Counted from the first letter of the stretch, positions 17,093 through 26,700 are shown. The stretch is 64,000 nt of DNA from Pedococcus aerophilus (GCF_039532215.1 NZ_BAAARN010000001.1:311036-375035); one strand, 5' to 3'. The notes: a model not told the origin generated them from the sequence alone. Numbers and translations are program-made.

Positions 17093-17967
17093 AGCTCGAC
17101 GGTCCCCTCGCCCAGGGCATGGACGAGCCCACCGACCCGGACGGTGCCGTCGTCGACGGACAGCAGCAGCGTCGAGGGCCGGCCGGCCTGGGCGCCCTGG
17201 CTCACCACCCAGGTGCCGGAGCGGCCCTTGTCGGCCAGCCAGGCACCGAGGTTGGAACATGCCGACCCTGTGGCCGGGTCCTCGATCGCGGCCGAGCCCT
17301 GGGTGAACAGCGCCCGCGCCTCGATCTCACCGGCCCCGGTCTCGCACCAGAGGTAGACCAGCGTCTCGCCGCCGCGCGTCCCCATCCCGGCGAACTGGCG
17401 CATCAGGGCGGCGTCACCGACGGCACGTCGCACCGCGTCCACCGAGCTCGCCTGGGCGATCACCTGGGCGCTGCCGGTGCTGACCTGCTGCACGGGACCG
17501 ACGAGGTCCTGGGGGCCGAGCCCGACGCACGACGCGATCTCGTCCACCTGGTACTCGGCGTGCACCACCCCGGGGTTGGCCGTCAGCGTCCAGGTGTCTC
17601 TCTCCGCGGAGACGGGGATGGTGCCGGCGGGCATCGACAGCGAGAGGGTGTCCCCACCGAGCCCCAGCGAGCGGACGACGTGCGCGGTGCCGAGGGTGGG
17701 GTGTCCGGCGAACGCCATCTCGTAGTTCGGGGTGAAGATGCGCACCCCGGCGTCCGGCCTTGAGTCGGTTCTGGAGTCGGTTCCGGAGTCGGTTCCGTCA
17801 GCGGCCGGCACGAGGAAGGTCGTCTCGGACAGGTTGAACTGCCTTGCCAGGCCTTGCATCTGGTCGTCGGTGAGGTCCTGAGCCTCTTCGACGACACAGA
17901 GCGGGTTGCCCGAGAACGGGTCCCCGGCGCGGGCGAAGACGTTGAGCAACCGGTAGGTCAGGCGCAT
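17089..17967 (-). CDS. PhzF-family epimerase/isomerase-like protein
   Basis: A 292-residue member of the PhzF/YddE family (diaminopimelate-epimerase fold). Visible: NPLCVVEEAQDLTDDQMQ, the catalytic Glu in NLSETTFLV, GHPTLGTAHVV, and ATGSACSNLGAWLADKG. Family members isomerise dihydro-hydroxyanthranilate in phenazine synthesis, but stand-alone genomic copies like this have no known substrate and there is no phenazine cluster. It heads a phzF-hydrolase-DUF1697-osmC operon. A short in-frame 12-base repeat adds GTDSGTDSRTDS after about residue 58. Confidence 0.8.
   Translation of the reverse strand: MRLTYRLLNVFARAGDPFSGNPLCVVEEAQDLTDDQMQGLARQFNLSETTFLVPAADGTDSGTDSRTDSRPDAGVRIFTPNYEMAFAGHPTLGTAHVVRSLGLGGDTLSLSMPAGTIPVSAERDTWTLTANPGVVHAEYQVDEIASCVGLGPQDLVGPVQQVSTGSAQVIAQASSVDAVRRAVGDAALMRQFAGMGTRGGETLVYLWCETGAGEIEARALFTQGSAAIEDPATGSACSNLGAWLADKGRSGTWVVSQGAQAGRPSTLLLSVDDGTVRVGGLVHALGEGTVEL
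17762..17797. repeat. 12-bp tandem repeat in phzF
   Basis: GAGTCGGTTCTG/GAGTCGGTTCCG occurs three times in a row. It encodes TDS-containing repeats in a surface loop and should vary in copy number between strains. Confidence 0.7.
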
Positions 17968-17992
17968 GCGACCACTCTGTCATGCTGGCCCG

Positions 17993-18640
17993 GTGTCGAG
18001 CAGCGTTGCGAACCCGCCCAGCCCACCCTCCGGACGACTCGTCCTCCTGCGCCACGGGGAGACCGAGTGGTCGCTCTCGGGGCAGCACACCGGTCGCACC
18101 GACATCCCGCTCACGGCCCACGGCGAGGAGCTGGCCCGCGCCGCCGGCGAGCTCCTCCAGGGGCGGGAGTTCTCGCTCGTGCTCGCCTCGCCGATGCAGC
18201 GCGCCCTGCGGACCGCAGAGCTGGCCGGTCTAGAGCCCGAGGTCACCGACGACCTGATGGAGTGGGACTACGGCGCCTACGAGGGCCTGACCACACCCGA
18301 GATCCGCGAGCAGGTGGGCTACGACTGGACCGTCTTCGAGCACGGCGTCCCGTCCGGCGACACTCCCGGGGAGACCGTCGAGGAGGTCGCCGCCCGCGCG
18401 TCACGGGTGGTGCAGCGCGCCGTCGCAGCGATGGCGCACGGCGACGTCGCCCTCGTCGGCCACGGCCACTACCTGCGCGTGCTCGCGTCGGTGTTCCTGC
18501 GTCGGGAACCCCGGCTGGGCGCGCAGCTGCTGCTCGACGCCGGTTCCGTCAGCGTCCTGCAGTACGAACGCGAGCGCCCCGCCATCCGCGTGTGGAACCA
18601 CGGCCCGGCCGTCGCGAAGACCCCGGGTCAGCCCGCCTGA
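17993..18640 (+). CDS. Histidine phosphatase (phosphoglycerate mutase-like)
   Basis: A 215-residue histidine phosphatase. The catalytic RHG motif is LVLLRHGETEW, the acid is in LMEWDYGAYEG, and the second His is in LVGHGHYLRVL. The substrate is not known; similar actinobacterial proteins include acid phosphatases and fructose-bisphosphatase-like enzymes. The GTG at 17993 is chosen since upstream codons add no family similarity. It is divergent from phzF with only 25 bases between starts. Confidence 0.8.
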   Translation: MSSSVANPPSPPSGRLVLLRHGETEWSLSGQHTGRTDIPLTAHGEELARAAGELLQGREFSLVLASPMQRALRTAELAGLEPEVTDDLMEWDYGAYEGLTTPEIREQVGYDWTVFEHGVPSGDTPGETVEEVAARASRVVQRAVAAMAHGDVALVGHGHYLRVLASVFLRREPRLGAQLLLDAGSVSVLQYERERPAIRVWNHGPAVAKTPGQPA

Positions 18641-18712
18641 GGCTTTCCGCTCCGGCGGTATGGCGCGTCGCCGGTCCGACGGCGCAGGTCCAGGTCCGCG
18701 GAGGTCAGGCGC

Positions 18713-18822
18713 GCGGCCTCGACCGAGGGTCCGGGACCGAGGGTTCAGGACCGGGGGACGCGGGTCCGCGGCCTCGACCGAGGGTCCGGGACCGAGGGTT
18801 CAGGACCGGGGGACGCGGGTCC
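18713..18822. repeat. Two tandem copies of a 55-bp direct repeat
   Basis: The unit begins GCGGCCTCGACCGAGGGTCC and repeats with a period of exactly 55 bases, without a mismatch by eye; a third copy starts but diverges after five bases. The unit itself contains two GACCGAGGGT words. The second copy runs into the RES gene and provides its stop codon (18800-18802) and its last codons. Confidence 0.8.
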
Positions 18823-19435
18823 GCGGCGGACGCACGACGGTGAGGTCACGGCGCCGGGGCGTCGGGAGGACGGCCGGCGCCCCGGGAGCGGTGGCGGCCC
18901 GCACCGGCTCCGGGTCCGCCGGCCACGCCTTGGCGCCCTCGTCGTCGAACAGCGCCACCGCGCTGCGCTCCCCCGGTGTGAACCGCGGCCCGTACCTCAC
19001 GCCGGCGTGCCCCGCGCGGTCGAACGCCTGCGCCCACACCTGGGGCACGGCATACGGGACCATCGTCTCGAGCTCACGCGTCACGCCGTGGTCCCCTGCA
19101 GCAGATGACTGCAGGTCGGCGACGACGCGTCCCTCGGGCAGCCGCAACCGTGACACCACGACGTCCTCGAGGAGGCTCTCCGGCACGGCGGCAGCGCCGC
19201 CGAGGACCGGTCCCACGCGTTCGCGCACCGCGCTGCCCGGGTCGAGCGCCGTGTAGCAGGTGCCCCGGGGAGAAGGGAGGTCGAAGCGTCCGCCGCCCTC
19301 GTTGCCGAACCACCAGGGCCCGAAGGCTGCGGCATGGGCCCGGAAGAGGTCGGTGGTGGGCGCGACCACGTGGGTCGGGAAGCCTTCGAGCGAGGTGCTG
19401 GGCGGTCCCTGCGCCACCTGTTCCCGGTCGCTCAT
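18800..19435 (-). CDS. RES-domain toxin (NAD+ phosphorylase family)
   Basis: A 211-residue RES-domain protein. In this toxin family the domain degrades NAD+. The visible active-site elements are Arg in LFRAHAAAFG, GGGRF, Tyr in GTCYTALD and Glu in AVRERVG. The usual Ser near the domain end (in Y-x-S-R) appears as Y-G-P-R, so the third RES residue may be missing. The ATG overlaps the antitoxin stop by four bases (ATGA). The last codons lie in the 55-bp repeat, so the C-terminal tail (RTRVPRS) is probably recent. Toxin identity is by domain and operon, not by experiment. Confidence 0.7.
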   Translation of the reverse strand: MSDREQVAQGPPSTSLEGFPTHVVAPTTDLFRAHAAAFGPWWFGNEGGGRFDLPSPRGTCYTALDPGSAVRERVGPVLGGAAAVPESLLEDVVVSRLRLPEGRVVADLQSSAAGDHGVTRELETMVPYAVPQVWAQAFDRAGHAGVRYGPRFTPGERSAVALFDDEGAKAWPADPEPVRAATAPGAPAVLPTPRRRDLTVVRPPRTRVPRS

Positions 19436-19977
19436 GCAGCCCAGGCTGCGGCGTCGGACGCAGCGCGGTCGGCGACCGCGCGGACCGCAGCAGCGGACGA
19501 GCGGTGGAGCACGAGGTGGTCGATCGCGCTCTGCCCCCCGAACACCGGCGTCGGGGTCGTCAGCCACGCGCCGATGGACCACCCGTCGACACCTCTCCGG
19601 GTGAACGCACCGACGGCCTCCACCACGCCGGGCCGCACGGCCCCGTTGCGGCCGAACTGCAGGGACGGGTAGACGAGGTGGCCGTCGGCGGTGCGGCAGG
19701 CCAGCACGGTCCCCCGCCGGACGCGGTCGAACAACGCCTGGCGCGAGATGCCCAGCCAGGAGACCAGGCCGGCCGTGTCGTAGAAGGGACCCAGCGGCTG
19801 GTCGAGCGGGTGCACGGTCGGCAGCGCCGCCATCATCCGCTCGGCGAGCTCCTCGACGTCGCCGAGGTCGAGGGTGCGGCCCTGGGCCCGCAGGTCCTCC
19901 ACGCGGGCGTCGATCCGCTCACGCAGCGCCTCGGTGAGCGCGTCCACCGGTGTCGTGGTGCGGGTGCGGGGTGTCAT
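19432..19977 (-). CDS. Xre/MbcA/ParS-type antitoxin
   Basis: A 181-residue protein. The middle part (about 70-110) has a helix-turn-helix-like segment, LVSWLGISRQALFDRVRRGT, and the C-terminal part carries GWSIGAWLTTPTPVFGGQSAIDHL, like the toxin-binding DUF2384 domain of RES antitoxins. It is the upstream gene of the pair, with GGAGG eight bases before its ATG. As in other RES-Xre systems it is expected to bind its own promoter; three GTCAA words lie just upstream. Confidence 0.7.
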   Translation of the reverse strand: MTPRTRTTTPVDALTEALRERIDARVEDLRAQGRTLDLGDVEELAERMMAALPTVHPLDQPLGPFYDTAGLVSWLGISRQALFDRVRRGTVLACRTADGHLVYPSLQFGRNGAVRPGVVEAVGAFTRRGVDGWSIGAWLTTPTPVFGGQSAIDHLVLHRSSAAAVRAVADRAASDAAAWAA

Positions 19978-20002
19978 GGCAGTGGCCTCCGGAGCCTCGG
20001 GA

Positions 20003-20026
20003 TGACGTCAAGGGCGTCAAGGTCAA
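20003..20026 (-). promoter_or_regulatory. Candidate autoregulatory site of the RES/Xre operon
   Basis: TTGAC occurs three times in 20 bases on the minus strand, at 20026, 20020 and 20011, and the last is part of the palindrome TGACGTCA (20003-20010). It is about 30-50 bases before the antitoxin ATG. Confidence 0.4.
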
Positions 20027-20099
20027 TGATGCCACCCTAGGCTCCGGGTCCGACACCGTCCGGACATCGATCCAGGAGCGCCGACCCAAGAGCGCCGAC

Positions 20100-20819
20100 T
20101 CAGGTGCGCCGACGCGCGCGGAGCACCACGTCCTGGGTGTGGTGCGTGCCGCCACCGCTGAGGGGCACCTCGCGGGGTCTGGTGGCATCCTCCTCGACCT
20201 CCCAGTCCTCGCCGAGCACCGCGGCCACGTCGGCAGGGAAGACGAACTCGTCCGGGTTCCACCCCTGCTCGCGGGCATGGGCCATGTCCGCCGCGGAGTG
20301 GTGCACGACCAGCAGGGTGCCCCCGGGAGCGACGAGGTCCTGGAGCACCTGCTCGGCCCGGTGGTCGGACGTCCGGGCCAGCACGGGGTACTGGGCGCTC
20401 ACGAGGTCGAACGACCCCGCTGCCAGCCCGGCCTCGACCAGTCCGTCGTGCACCCACGCGACCTCCACCCCGGCGTCGTTCGCGTGCCTGGCTGCCCGCG
20501 CCAGCGCGACACCGGAGACGTCCAGCGCCGTCACGTCCCAGCCGGCCTTCGCCAACCAGACGGCATCCGCGCCCTCGCCGCACCCGACGTCGAGCGCCCG
20601 TCCCGGGGCCAGGTGGGTCACGCCGGCCACGAGGGCACCGTTGGGCTGACCGCTCCAGATCTGCTCGGACGCGCTGTACCGCTCGTCCCAGTCGTCGTTG
20701 CCGGGCCCGAGTCCCTGGGGCATCCCCTGGGGGAGGTCGTGGCCGTGCTGGTGGTCGTGCGCGTGGCCCTGCGAGTGGCCGTGGTCGTGGGAATGGCCGT
20801 GGTCGGCTGCGGTCGTCAT
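20100..20819 (-). CDS. SAM-dependent methyltransferase with His-rich N-terminus
   Basis: A 239-residue class I methyltransferase of the TehB/Methyltransf_25 type. Motif I is ALDVGCGEGADAVWLA, followed by VTALDVSG and LVAPGGTLLVVHH. The first 30 residues contain ten or more histidines in HGHSHDHGHSQ and HAHDHQHGHD runs, a metal-binding-like extension unlike the rest of the protein. Similar His-tailed methyltransferases are often next to metal-responsive genes; here none is seen. GGGGAGG precedes the ATG by nine bases. The target of methylation is unknown. Confidence 0.75.
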   Translation of the reverse strand: MTTAADHGHSHDHGHSQGHAHDHQHGHDLPQGMPQGLGPGNDDWDERYSASEQIWSGQPNGALVAGVTHLAPGRALDVGCGEGADAVWLAKAGWDVTALDVSGVALARAARHANDAGVEVAWVHDGLVEAGLAAGSFDLVSAQYPVLARTSDHRAEQVLQDLVAPGGTLLVVHHSAADMAHAREQGWNPDEFVFPADVAAVLGEDWEVEEDATRPREVPLSGGGTHHTQDVVLRARRRT

Positions 20820-20860
20820 GGCTTCAGCCTCCCCGGGGGTCCCCCAGGGGGCAAGGAAAC

Positions 20861-20875
20861 TTGCCGTTCCGGCAA
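20861..20875 (-). terminator. Short hairpin after the glutamate-cysteine ligase gene
   Basis: TTGCCG and CGGCAA flank a three-base loop, followed on the minus strand by GTTTCCTT. It lies 40 bases beyond the gshA-like stop and upstream of the methyltransferase ribosome site. Confidence 0.45.
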
Positions 20876-20915
20876 AGGTGGGCCCGCGGCATACTCCATC
20901 GACCCACGGGGACCA

Positions 20916-22397
20916 CTAGGGCAGGGGCCACGTGTGCACGGGCTCGTTGCTGTGCATGTTGGTGACGTAGTGCTCGAGCATCTTCGCGAGGGCGCTCTGG
21001 CGGTCCAGCCCGCCCTCCTGGAGCCTCGCGACGGCATCGGTCTGCCACGTGGCGCCGTTGGTTCCGGTCGTCGCACGACCCTCGATCACGGACAGGAACC
21101 GGTCACGCACGGCGGAGGAGACCCCCCAGTCGGCGAGCCCCTCGTGCGCCATCGGCAGGAGGTGGCGCAGCACCAGCTCCTCGGCGCTGACCTCACCGAA
21201 GCCCGGCCAGTAGAGCCGGGACTCGATGCCGTCACGCGCGGCGTTGTGGAAGTTCTGCTCCGCGGCGGCGAAGCTCATCTTGCTCCAGATCGGCCGGTCG
21301 TCCGAGGCGAGCTTGCGGATGACGCCGTAGTAGAACGCCGCGTTGGCCATGACGTCGATGAGGGTCGGGCCGGCCGGGAGGACACGGTTCTCCACCCGCA
21401 GGTGCGGGGTGCCGCCGACGATGTCGTAGATGGGCCGGTTCCAGCGGTAGACCGTGCCGTTGTGCAGCCGCAGCTCGGACAGCGACGGCGCCTCACCGGC
21501 TTCCAGCTTGGCCACGGGGTCCTCGTCGCTCACCTCGGCGAGCAGGGCAGGGAAGTAGCGGACGTTCTCCTCGAACAGGTCGAAGATCGAGGTGATCCAG
21601 CGCTCGCCGAAGAAGACGCGGGGTCGGACACCCTGGTTCTTCAGCTCGATGCTGCGCGTGTCAGTGGCCTGGCTGAACAGCTCGATGCGGGTCTCGGCGT
21701 GCAGCCGCTGCCCGAAGAAGAACGGAGAGTTCGCCGCGAGCGCGATCTGCGGGGCGACGAGGGCCTGGGCGGCGTTCCAGTGGGCCGCGAAGTCCTGCGG
21801 GGCGACCTGGAGGTGGAGCTGGACGCTGGTGCAGGCCGACTCGGGGGCGATGGAGTTGCAGTAGGTGGCGACCCGCTCCCCCGTCGGTCCCTCGATGTCG
21901 AGGTAGATGTCCTCGCCGCGGGCGTAGAAGATCGAGTCGTTGAGGGCGGTGTAGCGGTTGTTGGCGCTGATCCACTCCCCCTCGAAGTGCTGCGGCATGA
22001 TCGTCGGGAGGATGCCGACGGCGACGATGTGCGCGCCCCGCTTGTCGGCGGCCGAGGACGCGGCGTTGAGCGAGGTCCGCATCTCGTCCTCGAGCTCGAT
22101 GGCCGAGTCACCCGGCAGCGGACGCGGGGGCACGTTGAGCTCGATGTTGTACTGCGCCAGCTCGGTCTGGTACCCCGGGTCGGCGATCGCCTCGAGCACC
22201 TCCGCGTTGGCGAACTTGGGCTGGTAGGCGTCGTCCACGAGGTTGAGCTCGATCTCCATGCCGGTCATCGGCCGGTCGAACTCGAACACGCTCTGGGCCA
22301 GCATCCGCTCGAACACGTCGAGGTTCTGACGAACCTTCTCGCGGTACTGCTGGCGCTGCTCGCGCGTGTAGCTCTGCGCGGTGACTTCCTCCCCCAC
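20916..22397 (-). CDS. Glutamate-cysteine ligase family protein (GCS2)
   Basis: A 493-residue ATP-grasp-like ligase of the GCS2 group. Characteristic segments are TGMEIELNLVDD (metal/substrate binding), ELAQYNIELNVPPRPL, APESACTSVQLHLQV and SFAAAEQNFHNAARDGIE. The family joins Glu to Cys, or in related enzymes makes other gamma-glutamyl compounds. Most actinobacteria make mycothiol, not glutathione, and no glutathione synthetase is nearby, so the product is uncertain. The GTG start is supported by AAGGGAGG six bases upstream; a longer frame from an ATG eight codons earlier would overlap that site. Confidence 0.8.
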   Translation of the reverse strand: MGEEVTAQSYTREQRQQYREKVRQNLDVFERMLAQSVFEFDRPMTGMEIELNLVDDAYQPKFANAEVLEAIADPGYQTELAQYNIELNVPPRPLPGDSAIELEDEMRTSLNAASSAADKRGAHIVAVGILPTIMPQHFEGEWISANNRYTALNDSIFYARGEDIYLDIEGPTGERVATYCNSIAPESACTSVQLHLQVAPQDFAAHWNAAQALVAPQIALAANSPFFFGQRLHAETRIELFSQATDTRSIELKNQGVRPRVFFGERWITSIFDLFEENVRYFPALLAEVSDEDPVAKLEAGEAPSLSELRLHNGTVYRWNRPIYDIVGGTPHLRVENRVLPAGPTLIDVMANAAFYYGVIRKLASDDRPIWSKMSFAAAEQNFHNAARDGIESRLYWPGFGEVSAEELVLRHLLPMAHEGLADWGVSSAVRDRFLSVIEGRATTGTNGATWQTDAVARLQEGGLDRQSALAKMLEHYVTNMHSNEPVHTWPLP

Positions 22398-22541
22398 GGG
22401 GGACCTCCCTTGACGGTGCATCCGGTATGCCGGTGGGCCACCTCGTGTGCGGACGCCGTGACGACATGACGCCGTGATGACCTAACCATGCGCAGGGCGC
22501 GCCTGCCAACGGCTGTCAGCCCCCGCTCGTAGCCTGCAGGG

Positions 22542-23720
22542 GTGCGCCTGCTCCACACCTCCGACTGGCACCTGGGACGCTCGTTCCACCAGGTGGGGCT
22601 GCTCGACGCCCAGGCGCAGTACCTCGACCACCTCGTGGAGACCGTGCGGAGCGAGTCGGTCGACGCCGTCCTCGTCTCGGGCGACGTCTACGACCGGGCG
22701 ATGCCCGCCCCCGACACCGTCGCGCTGCTCTCGGAGACGGTCACCCGTCTGGTCGCCGCGGGCACCGTCGTCGTGCTCTCCAGCGGCAACCACGACTCGG
22801 CCATCCGCCTCGGGTTCGCCAGCGAGCTGCTCGCGAGGACCGGCCTGCACATCCGTTCCTCCCTCGACTCGATCGGCACCCCGGTCATGGTCGGCGACGT
22901 CGCCGTCCACCCGCTGCCCTACCTCGAGCCGGCTGTCGCCGCCGACCCCCTCGGCACCACCGAGCGCACCCATGCAGGCGTCCTCGGCGCAGCCATGGCC
23001 CGGGTCAACGCCGACCGGGTCGCGCGCGGTGGCCGCTCGGTCGTCATGGGCCACGCCTTCGTCACCGGTGGCGCGACGAGCGACTCCGAGCGCGACATCT
23101 CCGTCGGCGGTGTGGGAGCGGTCCACCCGCGCACGTTCGCCGGGCACGACTACGTCGCCCTCGGCCACCTGCACGGCCGCCAGCAGGTCAGCGACACGGT
23201 CCGCTACAGCGGCTCGCCGGTGCCCCTGTCGTTCAGCGAGCACCGGCAGACCAAGGGCGCCTGGCTGGTCGACCTCGACGACACCGGTGTCCACGTCGAG
23301 GCGGTCGACGCCCCCGTCGGGCGGCCCCTGGCCGTCCTCCGCGGCGACCTCGAGGACCTGCTCGCCGACCCTCGCCACGCCCACGCCGAGGGCGCCTGGT
23401 GCCAGGTGACCCTGACCGACGCCGTGCGACCCGCTGCCGCGATGGAACAGCTGCGACGCCGGTTCCCGCACACGCTGGTCCTCCAGTTCGACCCGCAGGG
23501 GGCCCCCGTCCCGGTCCGGTCGTACGCGCAGCGCGCCACCGCGGAGCAGCCGCTCGACGTCTGCTGCAACTTCCTCGACCACGTGCGTGGGGGGCAGGCT
23601 CCCACCGACGCGGAGCGGGCCGTCCTCGCGACGGCTGTCGAGTCCGTGCGCACCGGCCACGCGACCCGCGACGACGAGGGACAGCTCGCGGCCACCCGTC
23701 GGCGGGTGGGGGCGGCGTGA
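22542..23720 (+). CDS. sbcD: Exonuclease subunit SbcD
   Basis: A 392-residue calcineurin-like nuclease subunit. The metallophosphoesterase motifs are HTSDWHLG, SGDVYDRA, SSGNHDS, GHAFVTGG and GHLHG. With SbcC it forms the Mre11-Rad50-like complex that trims hairpins and blocked DNA ends. The start is GTG, six bases after TAGCCT with no ribosome site, suggesting a leaderless transcript. The stop overlaps the sbcC start by four bases (GTGA). Confidence 0.93.
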   Translation: MRLLHTSDWHLGRSFHQVGLLDAQAQYLDHLVETVRSESVDAVLVSGDVYDRAMPAPDTVALLSETVTRLVAAGTVVVLSSGNHDSAIRLGFASELLARTGLHIRSSLDSIGTPVMVGDVAVHPLPYLEPAVAADPLGTTERTHAGVLGAAMARVNADRVARGGRSVVMGHAFVTGGATSDSERDISVGGVGAVHPRTFAGHDYVALGHLHGRQQVSDTVRYSGSPVPLSFSEHRQTKGAWLVDLDDTGVHVEAVDAPVGRPLAVLRGDLEDLLADPRHAHAEGAWCQVTLTDAVRPAAAMEQLRRRFPHTLVLQFDPQGAPVPVRSYAQRATAEQPLDVCCNFLDHVRGGQAPTDAERAVLATAVESVRTGHATRDDEGQLAATRRRVGAA

Positions 23721-26700
23721 GGCTGCACCACCTCACGGTCACCGCGTTCGGTCCGTTCGCCGGCAGCGTCGAGGTCGACCTCGACGAGGTCGCGGCCGGC
23801 GGCCTGTTCCTCATCCGTGGGGCCACCGGAGCCGGCAAGACCAGCCTGCTCGACGCCATCGCCTTCGCCCTGTATGCCGACGTGCCAGGCTCCCGATCGA
23901 AGAAGGGCCTGCACAGCGACCACGCCGACCGGGGGTCCGTCCCGACGGTGACGCTCGAGTTCACCGCCGTGGGACGGCGGTTCCGGATCGAGCGCTCACC
24001 CGAGTTCTTCCGACCCAAGTCCCGCGGCACCGGGGAGACCAAGGTCCAGGCCAAGGCGGTCCTGTGGGAGCAGCGCGCATCGGGATGGGAGGCCCTGAGC
24101 ACCCGCCACGACGAGATCGCCGATGTCGTCAAGGACGTCCTGGGGATGGGACTGGAGCAGTTCAACAAGGTCGTGCTGCTCCCCCAGGGTGACTTCGCCG
24201 CCTTCCTGCGCGCCACCCCCGAGGAGCGACGAGGCCTGCTCGAGAAGCTGTTCGACGTGTCGACGTACGCCGGCGTCGAGGAGTGGTTCGCCACGCAGCG
24301 CAAGGAGTCGACGGCCCGCGTCGAGGCGCACCACGCCGCGCTGCGGTCCGACCTGGCGGTGCTCGCAGACGTCTTGGCCGATGCCCCGGCCGGGCTGGTC
24401 GCCGCCGCGCTGGGCACCACCGAGACCCCAGAAACCCCAGACACCCTCGAGGACCTTGCGGCCCACGACTGGTCGGCCCTGCCGCTCGACCAGCTCCCCG
24501 CGGCCCTCGACGCCATCGTGGCGGGTCTGGAGGCCGCCTCCGTCCAGGCCCTCGCGGCCGTCGACGCCGCGAGGTCAGCCGACTCGATCGCTGCCACCGC
24601 CCTGCACGGCGCCCGCGAGGTCAGCGCCAGGCGCGAGCGGGGCACCCGGGCCACCGAGTCCCTAGCTCGACTCGCGGGCGAGCAGCAGGCCGTCGACGAC
24701 GCGGCGGCACGGATCGATGCAGCGGTCCGCGCCCGATCGGTCTCGGGCGACCTCGCGGCCCTGAGCCGTGCGGACGACGCGGTCGCCCGGGCGCAGGAGC
24801 GGCTCGCCGTCACCTCCTCGCGGGTGGATTGGCCCGGTGTCGGTCGCGAGGACAGCAGCCAGGATGACACCGGGCACGACACCGGCGACGGGGCCCGCGC
24901 CCATCTCCACGAGCTCGTCGACCGCATGAGCGAGGCCACCGCTGTCCTCGACGACGCCGAGCGGCACCGACGGACCTGGCACGAACGCACGCGCGAGCAC
25001 GCGGTGCTGGCCGAGCAGTCGCGACAGGTGCAGGTCGCCCGGGCCCAGGTCGAGGCCCGGATGGCTGCTCGCCGTGATGCCGCCGTCGCAGCCCAGCGCG
25101 AGCTCGCCGAAACCACGCAGGCCGCCGGTGCCGTCGACGTGGCCGCCGCCCGGGTGAAGGAGCTCGTCAGCCTGCACCAGACGCGTGTTGCGGTGGAGAC
25201 CGGTGACCTCGAGCTGGCCGCTGCCGACGTGGCGGTGGCGCAGTGCCGCACCGCAGCCCAGGACCTGCGCGACGCCTACCAGGACCTGCGTCAGTCGCGG
25301 CTCGATGGCATGGCGGCCGAGCTCGCCGCCCAGCTCGACGACGACCACCCGTGCCCGGTCTGCGGATCCCCCGACCACCCCGTCCCGGCGACGAGCGGGG
25401 GCGCCGCCACGCCGGAGGCGGTCGAGGCGGCAGAGCGTCGGTGGCAGGCTGCGTCGGCCCGGCTGTCGGCCGCCCAGACCCGGCACGCCTCGCTCCAGGC
25501 CGCCCGAGCCGAGCGACTCGCCCAGCTCGGCGAGGAGCAGCGCGACGCCGACGCGCTGGCCGAGGCCGTCTCCGAGGCGCGGTCCGCCCACGCCGACCTC
25601 GTGCAGCGGGCAGCCTCGCTCGAGCGCGCCCGCACCCTCGTGGAGACAGCCGAGGCGGAGATCGCATCCCTCGCGGAGCAGGCTGCCGACCTGCGCGACG
25701 GCCTGACCGCAGCACGCACCACGCTGGGCGCGCTGGAGTCCGACCTGGCCGGCGATGCTGCGACGGTGCGCGAGGACCTCGACCGACATGCACGGGCCTG
25801 CCCCTGTGCACCCGGTGCGCCCTTGGCGGCGAGCAGCCCGGACGACACGGCCGGGCTGCTCGACTCCCTGGCCGCGGTGCGCCGTCACCACGACGCCGCG
25901 GCCCAGTCACTCGAGCAGCACCATGCGGCCATGCTCGACCTGGAGGCGGCTCGGACGACGCGGGTCGAGGTGCTGACCCTGACGCAAGCGGCCCTGGCTG
26001 AAGCGGGCTTCGGCGACGCTCACACGGCCCGCACCGCGGTGCTCGCGCCGGCGCAGGTCGCCGCGCTGCAGGCCACCGTCAGCACGCACGAGACGGCGCT
26101 GGTGCAGGCGACGACCGTGCTGGAGGACCCGGAGGTGGTGGCCGCCCTCGAGGGCGTCGCCCCCGACCTCGAGACCCTGACGACGGCCTCGGACGCTGCC
26201 CGCCAGGCGTACACCGCAGCCCTGGCCACCGACACCCTCGTCCGGCGCACCCACGCCGGGGTCGAGCGGGTCCGTGCCAGCGTCGCCGATCGCGGCCACG
26301 CCCTGACGACCGCCGCAGCGCACCACGAGGTGCTGCGCGAGCTGGCCGACGCCGTCGCAGGCACCTCGGCCTCCAACACCTTGCGGATGCGGCTGTCCGC
26401 CTTCGTCCTCGCCGCCCGCCTGGAGAAGGTCGCGACCCTGGCGAACGAGCGGCTCGCGACGATGGGTGAGGGCAGGTACCAGCTGCGCCACACCGACGGA
26501 CTGGCAGCACGGGGAGCACGCAGCGGCCTGGGACTCGAGGTGCTCGACCTCTGGACCGGTCAGGCCCGGGACACCAGCTCGTTGTCCGGTGGCGAGTCGT
26601 TCATGGCCTCGCTCGCCCTGGCCCTCGGCCTCGCCGATGCGGTGCGAGAGGAGTCCGGGGGCTTCGACCTGCAGACGCTGTTCGTCGACGAGGGTTTCGG

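Noticed and set aside
20831-20850. CCCCGGGGGTCCCCCAGGGG as a strong terminator or operator
   Set aside because: It overlaps the methyltransferase ribosome-binding region; self-complementary GC runs are common here, so no separate role is claimed.
19950-22469. 839-codon plus-strand frame opposite the glutamate-cysteine ligase and methyltransferase
   Set aside because: Antisense shadow; no motifs, and the opposite strand has clear family signatures and ribosome sites.
23233-25251. 672-codon antisense frame opposite sbcDC
   Set aside because: Ser/Arg/Ala-rich shadow without similarity; sbcC motifs are on the plus strand.
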